NCBI GenBank assembly: GCA_008501765.1
Contig: QQUE01000007.1
Span: forward strand, 372,001 to 436,000
DNA length: 64,000 nucleotides
DNA from: Calditrichota bacterium
GTDB taxonomy: Bacteria; Zhuqueibacterota; Zhuqueibacteria; Zhuqueibacterales; Geothermadaptataceae
Direction: 5' to 3'
This document shows, one piece after another, positions 8,188 through 17,707 of the stretch. Position 1 is the stretch's first letter. Each line of letters opens with the position of its first letter. Position numbers and translations under genes: made by a program. Below the pieces are notes generated by a model. The model did not search any database. It was not told the origin of the DNA and worked only from the letters and a program-made list of their open reading frames with translations.

Positions 8188-9855
8188 TTAAAGAATGGCC
8201 TGCGTAATAGCCTGAGCTGTTTTCTGGCGAAACCGGTAATTCTTTAACAAAGCGAGGTCCTTGGAATTTGACATATTTACGACTTCGAGGAGGACGGAAT
8301 TCGGTACTTTGCTGTAGCGGACAATCGCCGGTGTCCACTTGCGGTTATTGCGGTAAACAAACGGGCGGATGGGACGCACTTTGTGTACCGGCATGCGCTT
8401 CTTTTTAAATACGCGAATTAATTCCCGGCTAAAATCATAACTATAGGAGGCCGCACGTCTGTTATCCGCTGCTTTGAATAGAATTTTTTTACCCCGACTT
8501 TCCTGGAAACGGCGATACAATGAACCGGAGGTTTTAAACTGGCCATTACGCATGTCTGCATTGGGATAATAAACCATAGCGCCACGAATATTCGGGTGCA
8601 AAGAATCCAGATGTATACTTATGAGATATATATTTTTAGGCTTCACACCCTGTTTTAATAGCCGCTGATATATACTATTTACCAAATAAACCCGCAAATT
8701 AACCGATACCCGGCCATCGGTTATCTTCCAACTCGGGCTGGTATTCAGTCGCTCTTTTTTTCCATTTATGAGCGTGCTTTTATTCCGTGGGGTCAAACCA
8801 TCGTTGGGATCAGATACTGTAAGAAAGACAGTGACACCCTTTTTTTCCAGCTCTTGTTTGGTTCGAGCGACAATATCGTACGCATATTCGTCTTCCGTTA
8901 AGCCGTTTTCCATCGTTCCCGGATCTGCTCCCCCATGTCCGGCATCGAGAATGACATAAATTCTTGAACTTTTACGTTCCCGTTGCACAGAAACGACTTT
9001 ATCCGGTGCGCCCTCACTGGCAAAATCGTCAGATAAATCTTCAAATGGAATCTTAATTTTTTTTCCGGTAGGAATTTTACGTGGATCGGATAAACCGTTG
9101 ACACGGAGTATTTTGTCAGCCATCGAATTCACGTCTTTGTGCTCAATTCGTCCTGTAAAGCGAATGACAACTGCGCTGTACAGCGCTTCCCCCCTTTTAA
9201 GTTTATATTCGGCAAACAACTGGCCTTTTTCATCCCGAGAAAAAGTCAAGTCCGGATGTTCAGGCAAATCTTCACTGAATTCGCCAGATAAAATTGAAAC
9301 AGGAATCGTAATCTTCTCCCCAATTGAAATGGCCTGTCCCTCCTTTTTTTTGCTGGCCTTTTGAATTATGGGATACTGCTCCCCTTCGCCACTGAAAACA
9401 TCGGCAATAAACCACATCGTCTCGCCACGATAAGTAACAACATGTTCCCAACCAATTGATGTTAGCTTGTCCTGGGGGAAAAGCTGTTTTATCGCTTTTA
9501 ACCGGTAACTCGTATTGAGATAATCGTATGGCACATTGATTTTTCTACCGACCTGGAGTTTTCTATTCCCGTTCCATTTTTCGAGTTTTGCCCATTGCTT
9601 TGGCTCATGGCTGATTCGAACGGCAAGATCGATAAAACCTTCCCCGCTCTGTGGAAAAACATCAACCGTTATACGTGCCCTTTTAAAATGGGCCTGAATA
9701 GCTCCATCTTTTTGAACAGGATGTTTTAACGGATAATTCGGTTGTGTATAACGTGGAGCTGACCCGGCGCAGGAGCCTGCGATAATACAAAGGATAAACA
9801 GAGAAAAAATAATTGTAGAGTTAAAAGTGGGTTTACCTGGTGTCATAAACTGCAT
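8188..9855 (-). CDS. N-acetylmuramoyl-L-alanine amidase lipoprotein with LysM-like repeats
   Basis: 555 residues. The N-terminus is a lipoprotein signal ending AGSC (Cys29). Three LysM-like segments follow (about 60-110, 140-190 and 215-270), each ending in a GxKIxxP pattern such as GRKINVPYD and GEKITIPVS. The C-terminal third is an Amidase_3 zinc hydrolase: DAGHGGADPG (His307), SIHLDS for the second His and a late Glu in LLEVVNMSN. It cleaves the amide between MurNAc and the stem peptide, in cell separation or wall turnover. It lies between a DUF5658 gene and dinB, closely spaced to the latter. Confidence 0.88.
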   Translation of the reverse strand: MQFMTPGKPTFNSTIIFSLFILCIIAGSCAGSAPRYTQPNYPLKHPVQKDGAIQAHFKRARITVDVFPQSGEGFIDLAVRISHEPKQWAKLEKWNGNRKLQVGRKINVPYDYLNTSYRLKAIKQLFPQDKLTSIGWEHVVTYRGETMWFIADVFSGEGEQYPIIQKASKKKEGQAISIGEKITIPVSILSGEFSEDLPEHPDLTFSRDEKGQLFAEYKLKRGEALYSAVVIRFTGRIEHKDVNSMADKILRVNGLSDPRKIPTGKKIKIPFEDLSDDFASEGAPDKVVSVQRERKSSRIYVILDAGHGGADPGTMENGLTEDEYAYDIVARTKQELEKKGVTVFLTVSDPNDGLTPRNKSTLINGKKERLNTSPSWKITDGRVSVNLRVYLVNSIYQRLLKQGVKPKNIYLISIHLDSLHPNIRGAMVYYPNADMRNGQFKTSGSLYRRFQESRGKKILFKAADNRRAASYSYDFSRELIRVFKKKRMPVHKVRPIRPFVYRNNRKWTPAIVRYSKVPNSVLLEVVNMSNSKDLALLKNYRFRQKTAQAITQAIL

Positions 9856-9928
9856 TTATATTAATTTTAAAATAGCTGATTTAATTGCCCGGATATTCGG
9901 TAGAAGAGTTGCAATAAAGGTAAGAAAA

Positions 9929-10402
9929 TCAATTTGAAGTAACAATAAGAAAAACCTCCCAGACGATGACCGCAGCAAACATCATCACGATGGGAAGAAA
10001 GAGATATTTTGCACGAATTCGGGTATTTAACAAATAGACATTTTTATAAATAAGCAAAAGAAGAACAGATGCACAGGTCAAAATATATTTGGCAACGAGA
10101 AATTCCAACGGTCCATATTCTAAAAAATGAGCCATGACGGGATTAATTTCAGAGGCGCCATCGCGGAGGAGCTGCAAGGTAAAAATAGCATCAATCAAAC
10201 TCATTGCCAGGATCAATAAAACGGCGGCAAATACCCTTTTGCTATACCGGTCGACAAAATAATTTTGCCAGCGATCGCCTTTTCGCCGCGGTGTTTTCCG
10301 GCTGCCATCATTGAGTGAATATGCGCTGACTGGCGGCGTCGGTTTTTTTCGCCTGTCGCGAGAATCTTTTCGTTTTTCACTAAAATGGTGCTTCTGTGCC
10401 AT
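9929..10402 (-). CDS. DUF5658-like membrane protein
   Basis: 157 residues. A basic, Arg/Lys-rich cytoplasmic N-terminus (about 1-50) is followed by three hydrophobic segments (about 57-78, 101-120, 131-153). The spacing and motif D..FTLQLL..GASEINPVM followed by a Lys-containing helix match small DUF5658 membrane proteins, which have no known function. It lies 73 bp upstream of the amidase gene in the same direction. Family assignment is from memory of the motif. Confidence 0.65.
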   Translation of the reverse strand: MAQKHHFSEKRKDSRDRRKKPTPPVSAYSLNDGSRKTPRRKGDRWQNYFVDRYSKRVFAAVLLILAMSLIDAIFTLQLLRDGASEINPVMAHFLEYGPLEFLVAKYILTCASVLLLLIYKNVYLLNTRIRAKYLFLPIVMMFAAVIVWEVFLIVTSN

Positions 10403-10513
10403 GATGGATAAAATTCCTGCGAGACAATTATTCTCAAAATATTTAAAACGTCTTTTGTAAATATCGTCACATATTTAATCCCATGCAGAAATTTTTGATC
10501 TTTAAGCATAAAA

Positions 10514-10545
10514 TAGCCTTCGGTGAAGATAATTTCAGAAGGCTA
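10514..10545 (-). terminator. Intrinsic terminator after the beta-oxidation-type operon
   Basis: On the minus strand TAGCCTTC and GAAGGCTA form an 8-bp perfect stem a few bases after the crotonase stop codon, followed by TTTTA. The loop is 16 nt, long for a terminator. Confidence 0.6.
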
Positions 10546-10551
10546 CACTTT

Positions 10552-11352
10552 TTATTCTCCGGTAAAATTTGGTTTTCTTTTTTCCATAAATGCCGCTGTA
10601 CCCTCTTTCATATCCTGCGTCCCGCTCACAATTCCAAACAATTCAGATTCGAGCGCGATACCTTGATCCAGTGGCATATCGAGTCCACGATTTATGGCAT
10701 CGATCGAAAGTTGAACGGCCAAAGGTCCTTTTTTCATAACTGTTTGCAGGAATTTTTCACATTCTGTGAGCAGCTTATCCTGCTCCACAACATGATTTAC
10801 CAATCCGTAATCACATGCATTTTTCGCATCGATCATGGCACCAGAAATCAACAGTTCGATGGCACGGCCTTTACCGATAAGCCGTGCCAGTCGTTGCGAG
10901 CCGCCGTAGCCACAAATGAGTCCCAGGTTCACTTCCGGCTGGCCGAATTTTGCATTTTGCGAAGCCCAGCGCATGTGGCATGCCATTGCCAATTCATTGC
11001 CTCCCCCCAGACAAAATCCATTTACCGCGGCGATTACGGGCTTTGGAAAGTGCTCGATATAATAAAATAAATCGGCTGTGTTTTTTGATTGCTGACGTGC
11101 CTCGACAGGCGTCATTTCAGCCAATTCTTCAATGTCAGCGCCCGCTGCAAAAGCTTTTTCACCGGCGCCGGTTAAAATAACAGCCTGGATTTCATCTTCG
11201 ACTTCGCATTCAACAAAAGCATCGTACAGCTCGTCGAGCAAATCCATGTTCAAAGCGTTTAATTTATCCGGGCGATTGAGCGTAATCGTTGCAATATTGT
11301 TCTTCGAATCGAAAATCAAGTTTTCAAACACGATTTTTTCTATTTCCGACAT
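10552..11352 (-). CDS. Enoyl-CoA hydratase/isomerase (crotonase)
   Basis: About 266 residues. The oxyanion-hole segments are present (AFAAGADIEEL and NGFCLGGGNELAM). Both Glu residues of hydratases are conserved: one in GGGNELAM, one in FGQPEVNLGL. It hydrates 2-enoyl-CoA to 3-hydroxyacyl-CoA. The ATG at 11352 is preceded by AAGGGA; an upstream TTG five codons earlier overlaps that ribosome site and is unlikely. It is last in a three-gene operon after 3-hydroxyacyl-CoA dehydrogenase and thiolase, so together they carry out three successive steps of a beta-oxidation or C4-CoA pathway. Confidence 0.93.
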   Translation of the reverse strand: MSEIEKIVFENLIFDSKNNIATITLNRPDKLNALNMDLLDELYDAFVECEVEDEIQAVILTGAGEKAFAAGADIEELAEMTPVEARQQSKNTADLFYYIEHFPKPVIAAVNGFCLGGGNELAMACHMRWASQNAKFGQPEVNLGLICGYGGSQRLARLIGKGRAIELLISGAMIDAKNACDYGLVNHVVEQDKLLTECEKFLQTVMKKGPLAVQLSIDAINRGLDMPLDQGIALESELFGIVSGTQDMKEGTAAFMEKRKPNFTGE

Positions 11353-11417
11353 TGTTATTCCCTTCAATAAAATTTAAAATATAGGCGATTGATAAGTGAT
11401 ATTTTCCCTTAATTCAA

Positions 11418-12293
11418 TTAAAGCGCTGCCACAGGTTCATCACCTGAGTAATCGTAGAAACCACGGCCAGTTTTTTTACCAAAATGTCCGGCCAGAACCA
11501 GTCTTTTTAGTAATGGGGGCGGCGCGTACCGTTGTTCGCGGTATTCATCAAACATAATGTTAGCAATAAAATAGGTGGTGTCGAGCCCAACAAAATCGAG
11601 CAATGTTAAAGGTCCCATTGGATGGCCACAGCCAAGCTGCATGCCTTTGTCAATATCTGCGATGCTGGCAACGCCATTTTCAACAGCCCGGATTGCATCG
11701 AGCATAAATGGCACCAGCAATAGATTGACCACAAATCCGGAGTTATCTTTGCAGGAAATAGGCTTTTTCCCAAGTTTTTTTGCAAAAGCAAAGGCTTGCT
11801 CAAATGTAGCATCAGTTGTCGTAATTGTCCGTACGACTTCAACCAATGGCATAACCGGTACAGGATTAAAAAAATGCAAACCGCAGAATTTGTCTGCACG
11901 ATTGGTACGCGCAGCAATTTCAATTACCGATAGCGATGATGTGTTTGTCGCGAAAATTGTCTCGGGAGGACATTCTTCATCAAGCGTCCGGAATATGGAG
12001 CGTTTCACCGCGATATCTTCACTGACCGCTTCGATGATAATTTGGGCACTTTTAAGCCGCAATAAATCACTGGTGCCGGTAATTTTTTTGAGAATATTGG
12101 CTTTATCTGCTTCTGCAATTTTTTCTTTTTTTACCAGACGGGACAAGTTTTTATCAATTTTTGCCAGTCCTTTGGCTAACAAATCATCGTTTAATTCATG
12201 CACAATTACATCAAAACCTGCCTGCGCACAAACCTGAGCAATGCCGGAACCCATCAAACCACAGCCTACAACACCAACAGTTTTTATTTCCAT
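11418..12293 (-). CDS. 3-hydroxybutyryl-CoA dehydrogenase
   Basis: About 291 residues. The N-terminal Rossmann motif GVVGCGLMGSGIAQ binds NAD; the catalytic His lies in GLHFFNPVPVMPLVE, and the C-terminal dimerisation domain has GHPMGPLTLLDFVGLD. It interconverts 3-hydroxyacyl-CoA and acetoacyl-CoA with NAD(P). The ATG at 12293 is preceded by AGGAG at 7 nt; a GTG one codon earlier is closer than ideal. It is the middle gene between thiolase and crotonase. The single-domain size favours short-chain (C4) substrates over multifunctional fatty-acid complexes. Confidence 0.93.
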   Translation of the reverse strand: MEIKTVGVVGCGLMGSGIAQVCAQAGFDVIVHELNDDLLAKGLAKIDKNLSRLVKKEKIAEADKANILKKITGTSDLLRLKSAQIIIEAVSEDIAVKRSIFRTLDEECPPETIFATNTSSLSVIEIAARTNRADKFCGLHFFNPVPVMPLVEVVRTITTTDATFEQAFAFAKKLGKKPISCKDNSGFVVNLLLVPFMLDAIRAVENGVASIADIDKGMQLGCGHPMGPLTLLDFVGLDTTYFIANIMFDEYREQRYAPPPLLKRLVLAGHFGKKTGRGFYDYSGDEPVAAL

Positions 12294-12353
12294 CACAGCA
12301 CTCCTGTTTTATAAATTTAAAATGATTGTAAATAGATTGGGATGCGGTGTTTT

Positions 12354-13541
12354 TTATATCGCTTCAATAATAACAGTCGCACCCTGTCCGCCACCAATGC
12401 AGGCCGATGCCAGTCCTTTTTTGTACTCCCGGCGCCGTAATTCATGCATCAAAGTTATCGTCAATCTTGTTCCGGTGGCGCCAAGCGGGTGGCCGATTGC
12501 AATCGCGCCGCCATTAACATTGGTAATTTCCCGGTTTAATCCCAGCTCCTTCTCAACAGCGAGATATTGTGGTGAAAAAGCTTCGTTGACCTCGATGAGC
12601 TCCATGTCCTGCAATTGCAGCCCAGCTCTTTTTAACGCGCTCCGGCTTGCCGGCGCTGGCCCGATTCCCATCAACGCGGGTTCCACACCGGCGATGCCCC
12701 AATTGATTAGCCGGGCTATGGGATTCAGACCGTTTTTCTCAGCAAATTCTCCGGTGCACATTACCATCGCTGCTGCGCCATCGACGATTCCCGATGCATT
12801 TCCGGCAGTGATGGTGCCGTCTGCTTTAAAATACGGACGCAGCTTTCCAAGCATTTCAAGCGTCGTTTCGGGTTTTAAATGTTCGTCATGTTCAAAAAAC
12901 GTTGATTTTCCTTTTCTGCCTTTCAATTCAACAGGCACTATTTCTTCCGCCAGCCGGCCGGATTCCCGCGCATCGGCAGCCAATTTTTGACTGCGGAAGG
13001 CATATTCGTCAACCGCTTGCCGAGAAATTTGATATTTATCAGCCAGATTTTCAGCCGTTTGCGCCATGGGAAGTTGACAATAGGAATCGGTTAAACTTTC
13101 CCACAACACATCTTCCAATTCGCCGGAACCCAAACGAAGTCCCCAACGTGCACCACGAATAACATGCGGCGCCTGGCTCATACTTTCAGTCCCACCCACC
13201 ACGACGAGTTCTGCTTCATCGAGCAACATCAGGCGTGCAGCCTGGATAATTGATTCAAAACCGGAACCACAGAGACGATTTACAGTCAAAGCCGGAACAT
13301 CTACCGGACAGCCGCTATGCAAGCCAATGTGACGGGATAAATAAATCGCATCCTTGGATGATTGCACAACATTGCCAAAAATCACATGATCAACCTGACT
13401 TGCAGCGGCGCCTGATTTTGCAATGGCACTTTTGGTGGCGATAACGCCCAATTCCGTAGCTGTCAAATCTTTTAAACTGCCTCCGAATGTCCCAAACGGG
13501 GTACGGACACCAGATAAAAACACTATTTCTTTTTGATGCAT
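12354..13541 (-). CDS. Acetyl-CoA C-acyltransferase (thiolase)
   Basis: 395 residues, full length. The active-site Cys is in NRLCGSGF, the His in GGAIAIGHPLGATG and the second Cys in SACIGGGQG. The ATG is preceded by AAGGAGAG, a strong ribosome site. It is the first gene of the thiolase-dehydrogenase-crotonase operon. The set could degrade fatty acids or run from acetyl-CoA towards butyryl/polyhydroxybutyrate precursors. No acyl-CoA dehydrogenase or PHB synthase is nearby to decide the direction. Confidence 0.94.
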   Translation of the reverse strand: MHQKEIVFLSGVRTPFGTFGGSLKDLTATELGVIATKSAIAKSGAAASQVDHVIFGNVVQSSKDAIYLSRHIGLHSGCPVDVPALTVNRLCGSGFESIIQAARLMLLDEAELVVVGGTESMSQAPHVIRGARWGLRLGSGELEDVLWESLTDSYCQLPMAQTAENLADKYQISRQAVDEYAFRSQKLAADARESGRLAEEIVPVELKGRKGKSTFFEHDEHLKPETTLEMLGKLRPYFKADGTITAGNASGIVDGAAAMVMCTGEFAEKNGLNPIARLINWGIAGVEPALMGIGPAPASRSALKRAGLQLQDMELIEVNEAFSPQYLAVEKELGLNREITNVNGGAIAIGHPLGATGTRLTITLMHELRRREYKKGLASACIGGGQGATVIIEAI

Positions 13542-13782
13542 GGTCTCTCCTTATTTTTGGCTTTTTCGGTACTTCGAACAATGGAGTTCATAAAATAAAT
13601 CTCATTTGTGTGTTTTCGCAAATAAAAATAATCAGGCCGGTTGTTTATTTTAAATTAACAGTTAAATTAGGTCTAAGCAATACTTTTTCCCAAAATTTAC
13701 ATTTCGATTTAAATTGCTTAAAAATTATTACTTATCTTAAAATCACAACATATTTTCAGCACGAATTTACAGGAATTACTGA

Positions 13783-14481
13783 ATGCGAATATGGGATATA
13801 AATCCGGGATATTTGAATCGTCAAAGTCTATTGGGCGAGCACCGGGAACTTCATGGCATTGTATCAATAATTGAGAATAATAAAAAAGGTTATTCCCGGC
13901 ACCCGGAAACAGTGCGCTGGGTTGGTTTCGGTTGGGCACTGAAACAGAGACATAAACTATTAGCAGCAGAAATGAAATTAAGGGGATACAATGACAAAAC
14001 ACCTGTTGGATTAATTTCAAATAAAAATAGCTGGCCAGAAAATTATATAAACACACCTTTCGAACAAATAAATATTTTATCCGATAAATATACCGGCATC
14101 GAATCCGGCCGTATTCCCCTACCCAAAAATGCCCAGCAAATATGGTCCCAACACAAATATTCAGTCATGGCCCGCGATCTTGCTGCCTATAAATCTATTG
14201 GGAAATTTGTCGCAACAGATAAAGGTAAATCGCAGTTGGAAAGCATTGCAAATGATTTAACCAAATTTCTTCGACAGCCGCCGGACAAGCGCTTAATTCT
14301 TAATACCCTCCACCACCTGTGGGGATATGTCTCGGAATACGCCAGCTTTCCGGCAAAAAACATCGAAGCAATGAACGCTATCACATTGCTGGCAACGATT
14401 CAAAAATTAGCGATGGCCAACGAAGTCACATATGTGGTGCATTCAACGGCGCTGGGCGAATTGAGCGCGTGGGATATTTAA
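13783..14481 (+). CDS. Pyrimidine-dimer DNA glycosylase domain fused to YbgA/DUF1722 domain
   Basis: 232 residues. The N-terminal about 75 residues match the T4 endonuclease V / Pyr_excise pattern: MRIWDINPGYLNRQSLLGEHREL, with Glu22 aligning with the catalytic Glu23 of T4 EndoV. The C-terminal about 110 residues resemble DUF1722/YbgA: HKYSVMARDLAAYKSIGK, then TLHHLWGYVSEYA. DUF1722 is known fused to DUF523 or near photolyase genes, so a second UV-repair link fits. Translation starts at an ATG preceded by AGGA. Its stop lies one base from the convergent oxidoreductase stop, leaving no room for a terminator. Confidence 0.72.
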   Translation: MRIWDINPGYLNRQSLLGEHRELHGIVSIIENNKKGYSRHPETVRWVGFGWALKQRHKLLAAEMKLRGYNDKTPVGLISNKNSWPENYINTPFEQINILSDKYTGIESGRIPLPKNAQQIWSQHKYSVMARDLAAYKSIGKFVATDKGKSQLESIANDLTKFLRQPPDKRLILNTLHHLWGYVSEYASFPAKNIEAMNAITLLATIQKLAMANEVTYVVHSTALGELSAWDI

Positions 14482-14482
14482 A

Positions 14483-15826
14483 CTAATACGAATCATCCAA
14501 TGCAAAAACCGGTTTGCGATTCATCCATTTTCCACGGGTAAAATTTGGAAATATCTGAGGTGCGCTTCCCTGGGCAATGGATTGTTCCGATAATGGTGAA
14601 ATTGCACTCCAGGCTGCTGCATCGTAAGCATCCAAAGGGGTATCGACCTTACGTTTTATAGATTCAACAAAGGCATGTAAAACAAACCAATCCATGCCCC
14701 CATGTCCAGCTCCTGAAGCCAACTCGGAGTATTTTTTCCACAGAGGATGATCGTGTTCAACCATATATTTATCATCGGGTTCCCAGCGGTGGGGTGGGCT
14801 AATTCCTTCCAAATAGAGTGAATTATTGAGATCCATCCACAGGCCATCAGTGCCCTGTACTCGAAAGCCAAGGGAATATGGGCGCGGCAAATTTGTATCG
14901 TGCTTCACTATGATCGATTCGTCATTCGCAGTCTTGATGACACTGGTGACAACGTCTCCCAATTTGAATCGAACGTCCGCATTGGGATGATCTTCGCCGG
15001 CAGTTTCAACGATATATTCATGTAGTCCACGGTTTTTCGATGCCGTTGCGGTGAGCGAAACAAAGCGGTTGCCCCGATTAATATCCAACATCGTTCCGAC
15101 CGGGCCGATACCGTGGGTCGGGTACAAATCGCCATTCCGTTTTACGGAATGTAAAGTCCGCCATCTGGCTTCTGAATACCCTTTATCACCAAACTCAACA
15201 GCCGGGCCTTCTTCCTGCAATCCGCTATTAAATTTTACGTTGCGTAAATCATGTTGATAGCCGCATTCCAAATGGACCAGCTCACCAAAAATGCCTTTTC
15301 GCACCATGTTTAAAACTGCCATCACATCGCGGCGGTAACAAACATTTTCAAGAATCATGCAGGGCACTTTCGTTTCTTCATAGGTATTCACCAAATCCCA
15401 GCATTCTTGCAAGGTGTTGGCTGCGGATACTTCAACTCCTGCGTATTTGCCGGCTTTCATCGCCGCAACGGCCATTGGTGTGTGCCAAAGCCAGGGCGTA
15501 GAAATGATCACACCATCGATGTCATCACGGTCCAGCAATTTCATAAATGCGTAGTCGTTTCCGGTAAAAACACGTGCTTTTTTCGCACCCGCTTTTTGGA
15601 TTAATTCACTGGCCGCATCAATAGCACTTGGGTCGATATCACAAATAGCTTTGACTTCAACATCTTTTCGCCGCAACGCCTGACGCACGTGGCTGCGGCC
15701 GCGACTACCGACGCCGATAAAACCCAATCTCGCCTTGCGATCATCTTTTCCAAAAACAAGATTTGGTGCCACTGTTACTGTTGCCGCACCTACCAAACTT
15801 GCCTGGATAAACTCTCTGCGCTTCAT
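14483..15826 (-). CDS. Tat-exported Gfo/Idh/MocA protein, GH109-like
   Basis: 447 residues. The N-terminus KRREFIQASLVGAATV is a twin-arginine signal. A Rossmann domain (GFIGVGSRGRSHV) follows, then the features of GH109 glycosidases: EVSAANTLQECWDLV, CMILENVCYRRD and THGIGPVGTMLDINRGNR. GH109 enzymes use tightly bound NAD to cleave alpha-N-acetylgalactosaminides; the exact substrate here is unknown. SD GGGAGG precedes the ATG. It lies 16 bp downstream of a sodium:solute symporter gene in the same operon, consistent with periplasmic sugar release followed by uptake. Confidence 0.83.
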   Translation of the reverse strand: MKRREFIQASLVGAATVTVAPNLVFGKDDRKARLGFIGVGSRGRSHVRQALRRKDVEVKAICDIDPSAIDAASELIQKAGAKKARVFTGNDYAFMKLLDRDDIDGVIISTPWLWHTPMAVAAMKAGKYAGVEVSAANTLQECWDLVNTYEETKVPCMILENVCYRRDVMAVLNMVRKGIFGELVHLECGYQHDLRNVKFNSGLQEEGPAVEFGDKGYSEARWRTLHSVKRNGDLYPTHGIGPVGTMLDINRGNRFVSLTATASKNRGLHEYIVETAGEDHPNADVRFKLGDVVTSVIKTANDESIIVKHDTNLPRPYSLGFRVQGTDGLWMDLNNSLYLEGISPPHRWEPDDKYMVEHDHPLWKKYSELASGAGHGGMDWFVLHAFVESIKRKVDTPLDAYDAAAWSAISPLSEQSIAQGSAPQIFPNFTRGKWMNRKPVFALDDSY

Positions 15827-15842
15827 TATTACCTCCCGATAG

Positions 15843-17603
15843 TCAATTTATTTTTTGCCACACTCGATATAAGCTAAACGCTGAAATTAGTGCAATCACT
15901 AAAAGTATTGCCGCATTATTGATCTGATTATAGATAAAATACCCTGTCCCGAATAGAACAGAATAAACAAATATTGAACCTAAAAACATGCACAATATTC
16001 CACGCGGTACATCCCACCCTGTCGATGTTTCGGCAGGCGAATAAATTTTTGACCAACCCGGGCCACCGGGATTAATAAGTTGTGTGAAGCGTTGCAAGGT
16101 CTGTTTATCACTCGGTTTGGTGATTAAAGTGACGGTAAACCAGGCGATAGTTGTCAGAGACACGCCACATAACAATTTGAATGTTGAGGTCAAAGGTGAG
16201 AATCCCATCAATTCATGGCCGATTTCAAAATACAAAGCAAACAAAAATGAAGCTGCCATCGCCGTGATTTCACTGTATGGATTTATCCGCCACCAAAACC
16301 AGCGTAAAATAAACAGCAGCCCCGTACCAGCGCCAATCTGCAATAAAATTTGAAAGGCTTGCAAAGCGTTGCTTAAAAGAAGGGCAAAAATACATGTCAC
16401 AGTCATCAGTCCAACAGTAGAAATTCGACCAACCAGGACTAATTTTTTTTCATCGGCTGTGGGATTGATAAACCGTCTGTAGAAATCGTGGGCAATGTAT
16501 GATGCTCCCCAGTTCAGGTGCGTTGAAATCGTCGACATAAACGCGGCAATTAAAGAAGCGACGACCAATCCCATGAAACCGACCGGCAGCAGTGAAAGCA
16601 TGGCTGGATATGCCAAATCATGGCCGATAACTTGGTCATCAACGGCTGGAAATGCAACTTTCAATGCCGCTAAATCCGGGAAAACAACTAAGGATGCCAG
16701 TGCAACCAAAATCCATGGCCAGGGGCGTAAGGCATAATGGGCAACGTTAAAAAACAAGGTGGCACCAATAGCATGTTTTTCATTTTTTGAGGATAGCATG
16801 CGCTGGGCAATATAACCGCCACCACCGGGTTCAGATCCGGGATACCAGACGCTCCACCATTGGACAGCAAGCGGTAAAATCAAAGCTGTGACGAGCAAAT
16901 CTGTATTATTAAAATCAGGCAGAAAACTCAATTTCGTTGCCACCTGCGAGTGAGAAAGTAAATTTTGAAGGCCACCAATTTCGGGCAAATCGAGTATAAA
17001 AATAGCAGCGCCAACAGAACCAACCATCGCTATAGCAAACTGGATGAGGTCGGTAAAAAGGATACCACGCAATCCGCCGAAAGTACTGTATAAAACGGTG
17101 ACTACCGACGCAAGTATGAGTGTTTTTACAGGTGACAGCCCAAGTAATACACCGCCTATTTTGATCATGGCCAGACAAACGGCTGCCATGACTAAAATAT
17201 TAAAAAGGACGCCAAGATACAGAGCACGAAATCCACGCAAGAATGCCGCTGCTTTGCCGCTGTAGCGGATTTCGTAGAATTCCAAATCTGTCAATACACC
17301 GGAACGCCGCCACAGGCGAGCGTAAACAAAGACCGTCAGCATGCCTGTGAGCAGAAATGCCCACCATACCCAGTTTCCGGCAACTCCATTCTGACGTACG
17401 ATATCAGCGACAAGATTTGGTGTATCTGTCGAGAAAGTGGTCGCAACCATTGAAACGCCGAGCAACCACCAGGGCATATTGCGCCCGGAGAGAAAGAATT
17501 CAGTTGCGTTTTGGCCTGACCTGCGTGAAACAAGGAAACCGATGATTAAATATACCCCAAAAAAGGACGTAATAATTATCCAATCCAAAGTCTGTAATAC
17601 CAT
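15843..17603 (-). CDS. Sodium:solute symporter (SSS family)
   Basis: 586 residues with about 13-14 hydrophobic segments. The family start (LDWIIITSFFGVYLIIGF, then FFLSGRNMPWWLLGVSM) and the core GGLRGILFTDLIQF are present. It is an inner-membrane Na+-coupled transporter; sugars, myo-inositol or related solutes are typical of this branch. The ATG is preceded by GGAG at 5 nt. Operonic with the GH109-like gene downstream, which suggests a sugar substrate. Confidence 0.9.
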   Translation of the reverse strand: MVLQTLDWIIITSFFGVYLIIGFLVSRRSGQNATEFFLSGRNMPWWLLGVSMVATTFSTDTPNLVADIVRQNGVAGNWVWWAFLLTGMLTVFVYARLWRRSGVLTDLEFYEIRYSGKAAAFLRGFRALYLGVLFNILVMAAVCLAMIKIGGVLLGLSPVKTLILASVVTVLYSTFGGLRGILFTDLIQFAIAMVGSVGAAIFILDLPEIGGLQNLLSHSQVATKLSFLPDFNNTDLLVTALILPLAVQWWSVWYPGSEPGGGGYIAQRMLSSKNEKHAIGATLFFNVAHYALRPWPWILVALASLVVFPDLAALKVAFPAVDDQVIGHDLAYPAMLSLLPVGFMGLVVASLIAAFMSTISTHLNWGASYIAHDFYRRFINPTADEKKLVLVGRISTVGLMTVTCIFALLLSNALQAFQILLQIGAGTGLLFILRWFWWRINPYSEITAMAASFLFALYFEIGHELMGFSPLTSTFKLLCGVSLTTIAWFTVTLITKPSDKQTLQRFTQLINPGGPGWSKIYSPAETSTGWDVPRGILCMFLGSIFVYSVLFGTGYFIYNQINNAAILLVIALISAFSLYRVWQKIN

Positions 17604-17707
17604 TCCATCTCCAATATATTTGTAAATCCTTATAAAACGGGATAGGCGGTAATAATATACAGCAATTGTGATATCATATTATTTGTGATTTCCAAACTGA
17701 TATTTCA

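Noticed and set aside
10483-11070. 195-codon plus-strand frame opposite the crotonase gene
   Set aside because: It lies antisense to a firm crotonase gene and shows no family pattern.
11575-12237. 220-codon plus-strand frame (and a 249-codon one at 12241-12990)
   Set aside because: Both are antisense shadows of the dehydrogenase and thiolase genes, with Ser-rich compositions typical of such shadows.
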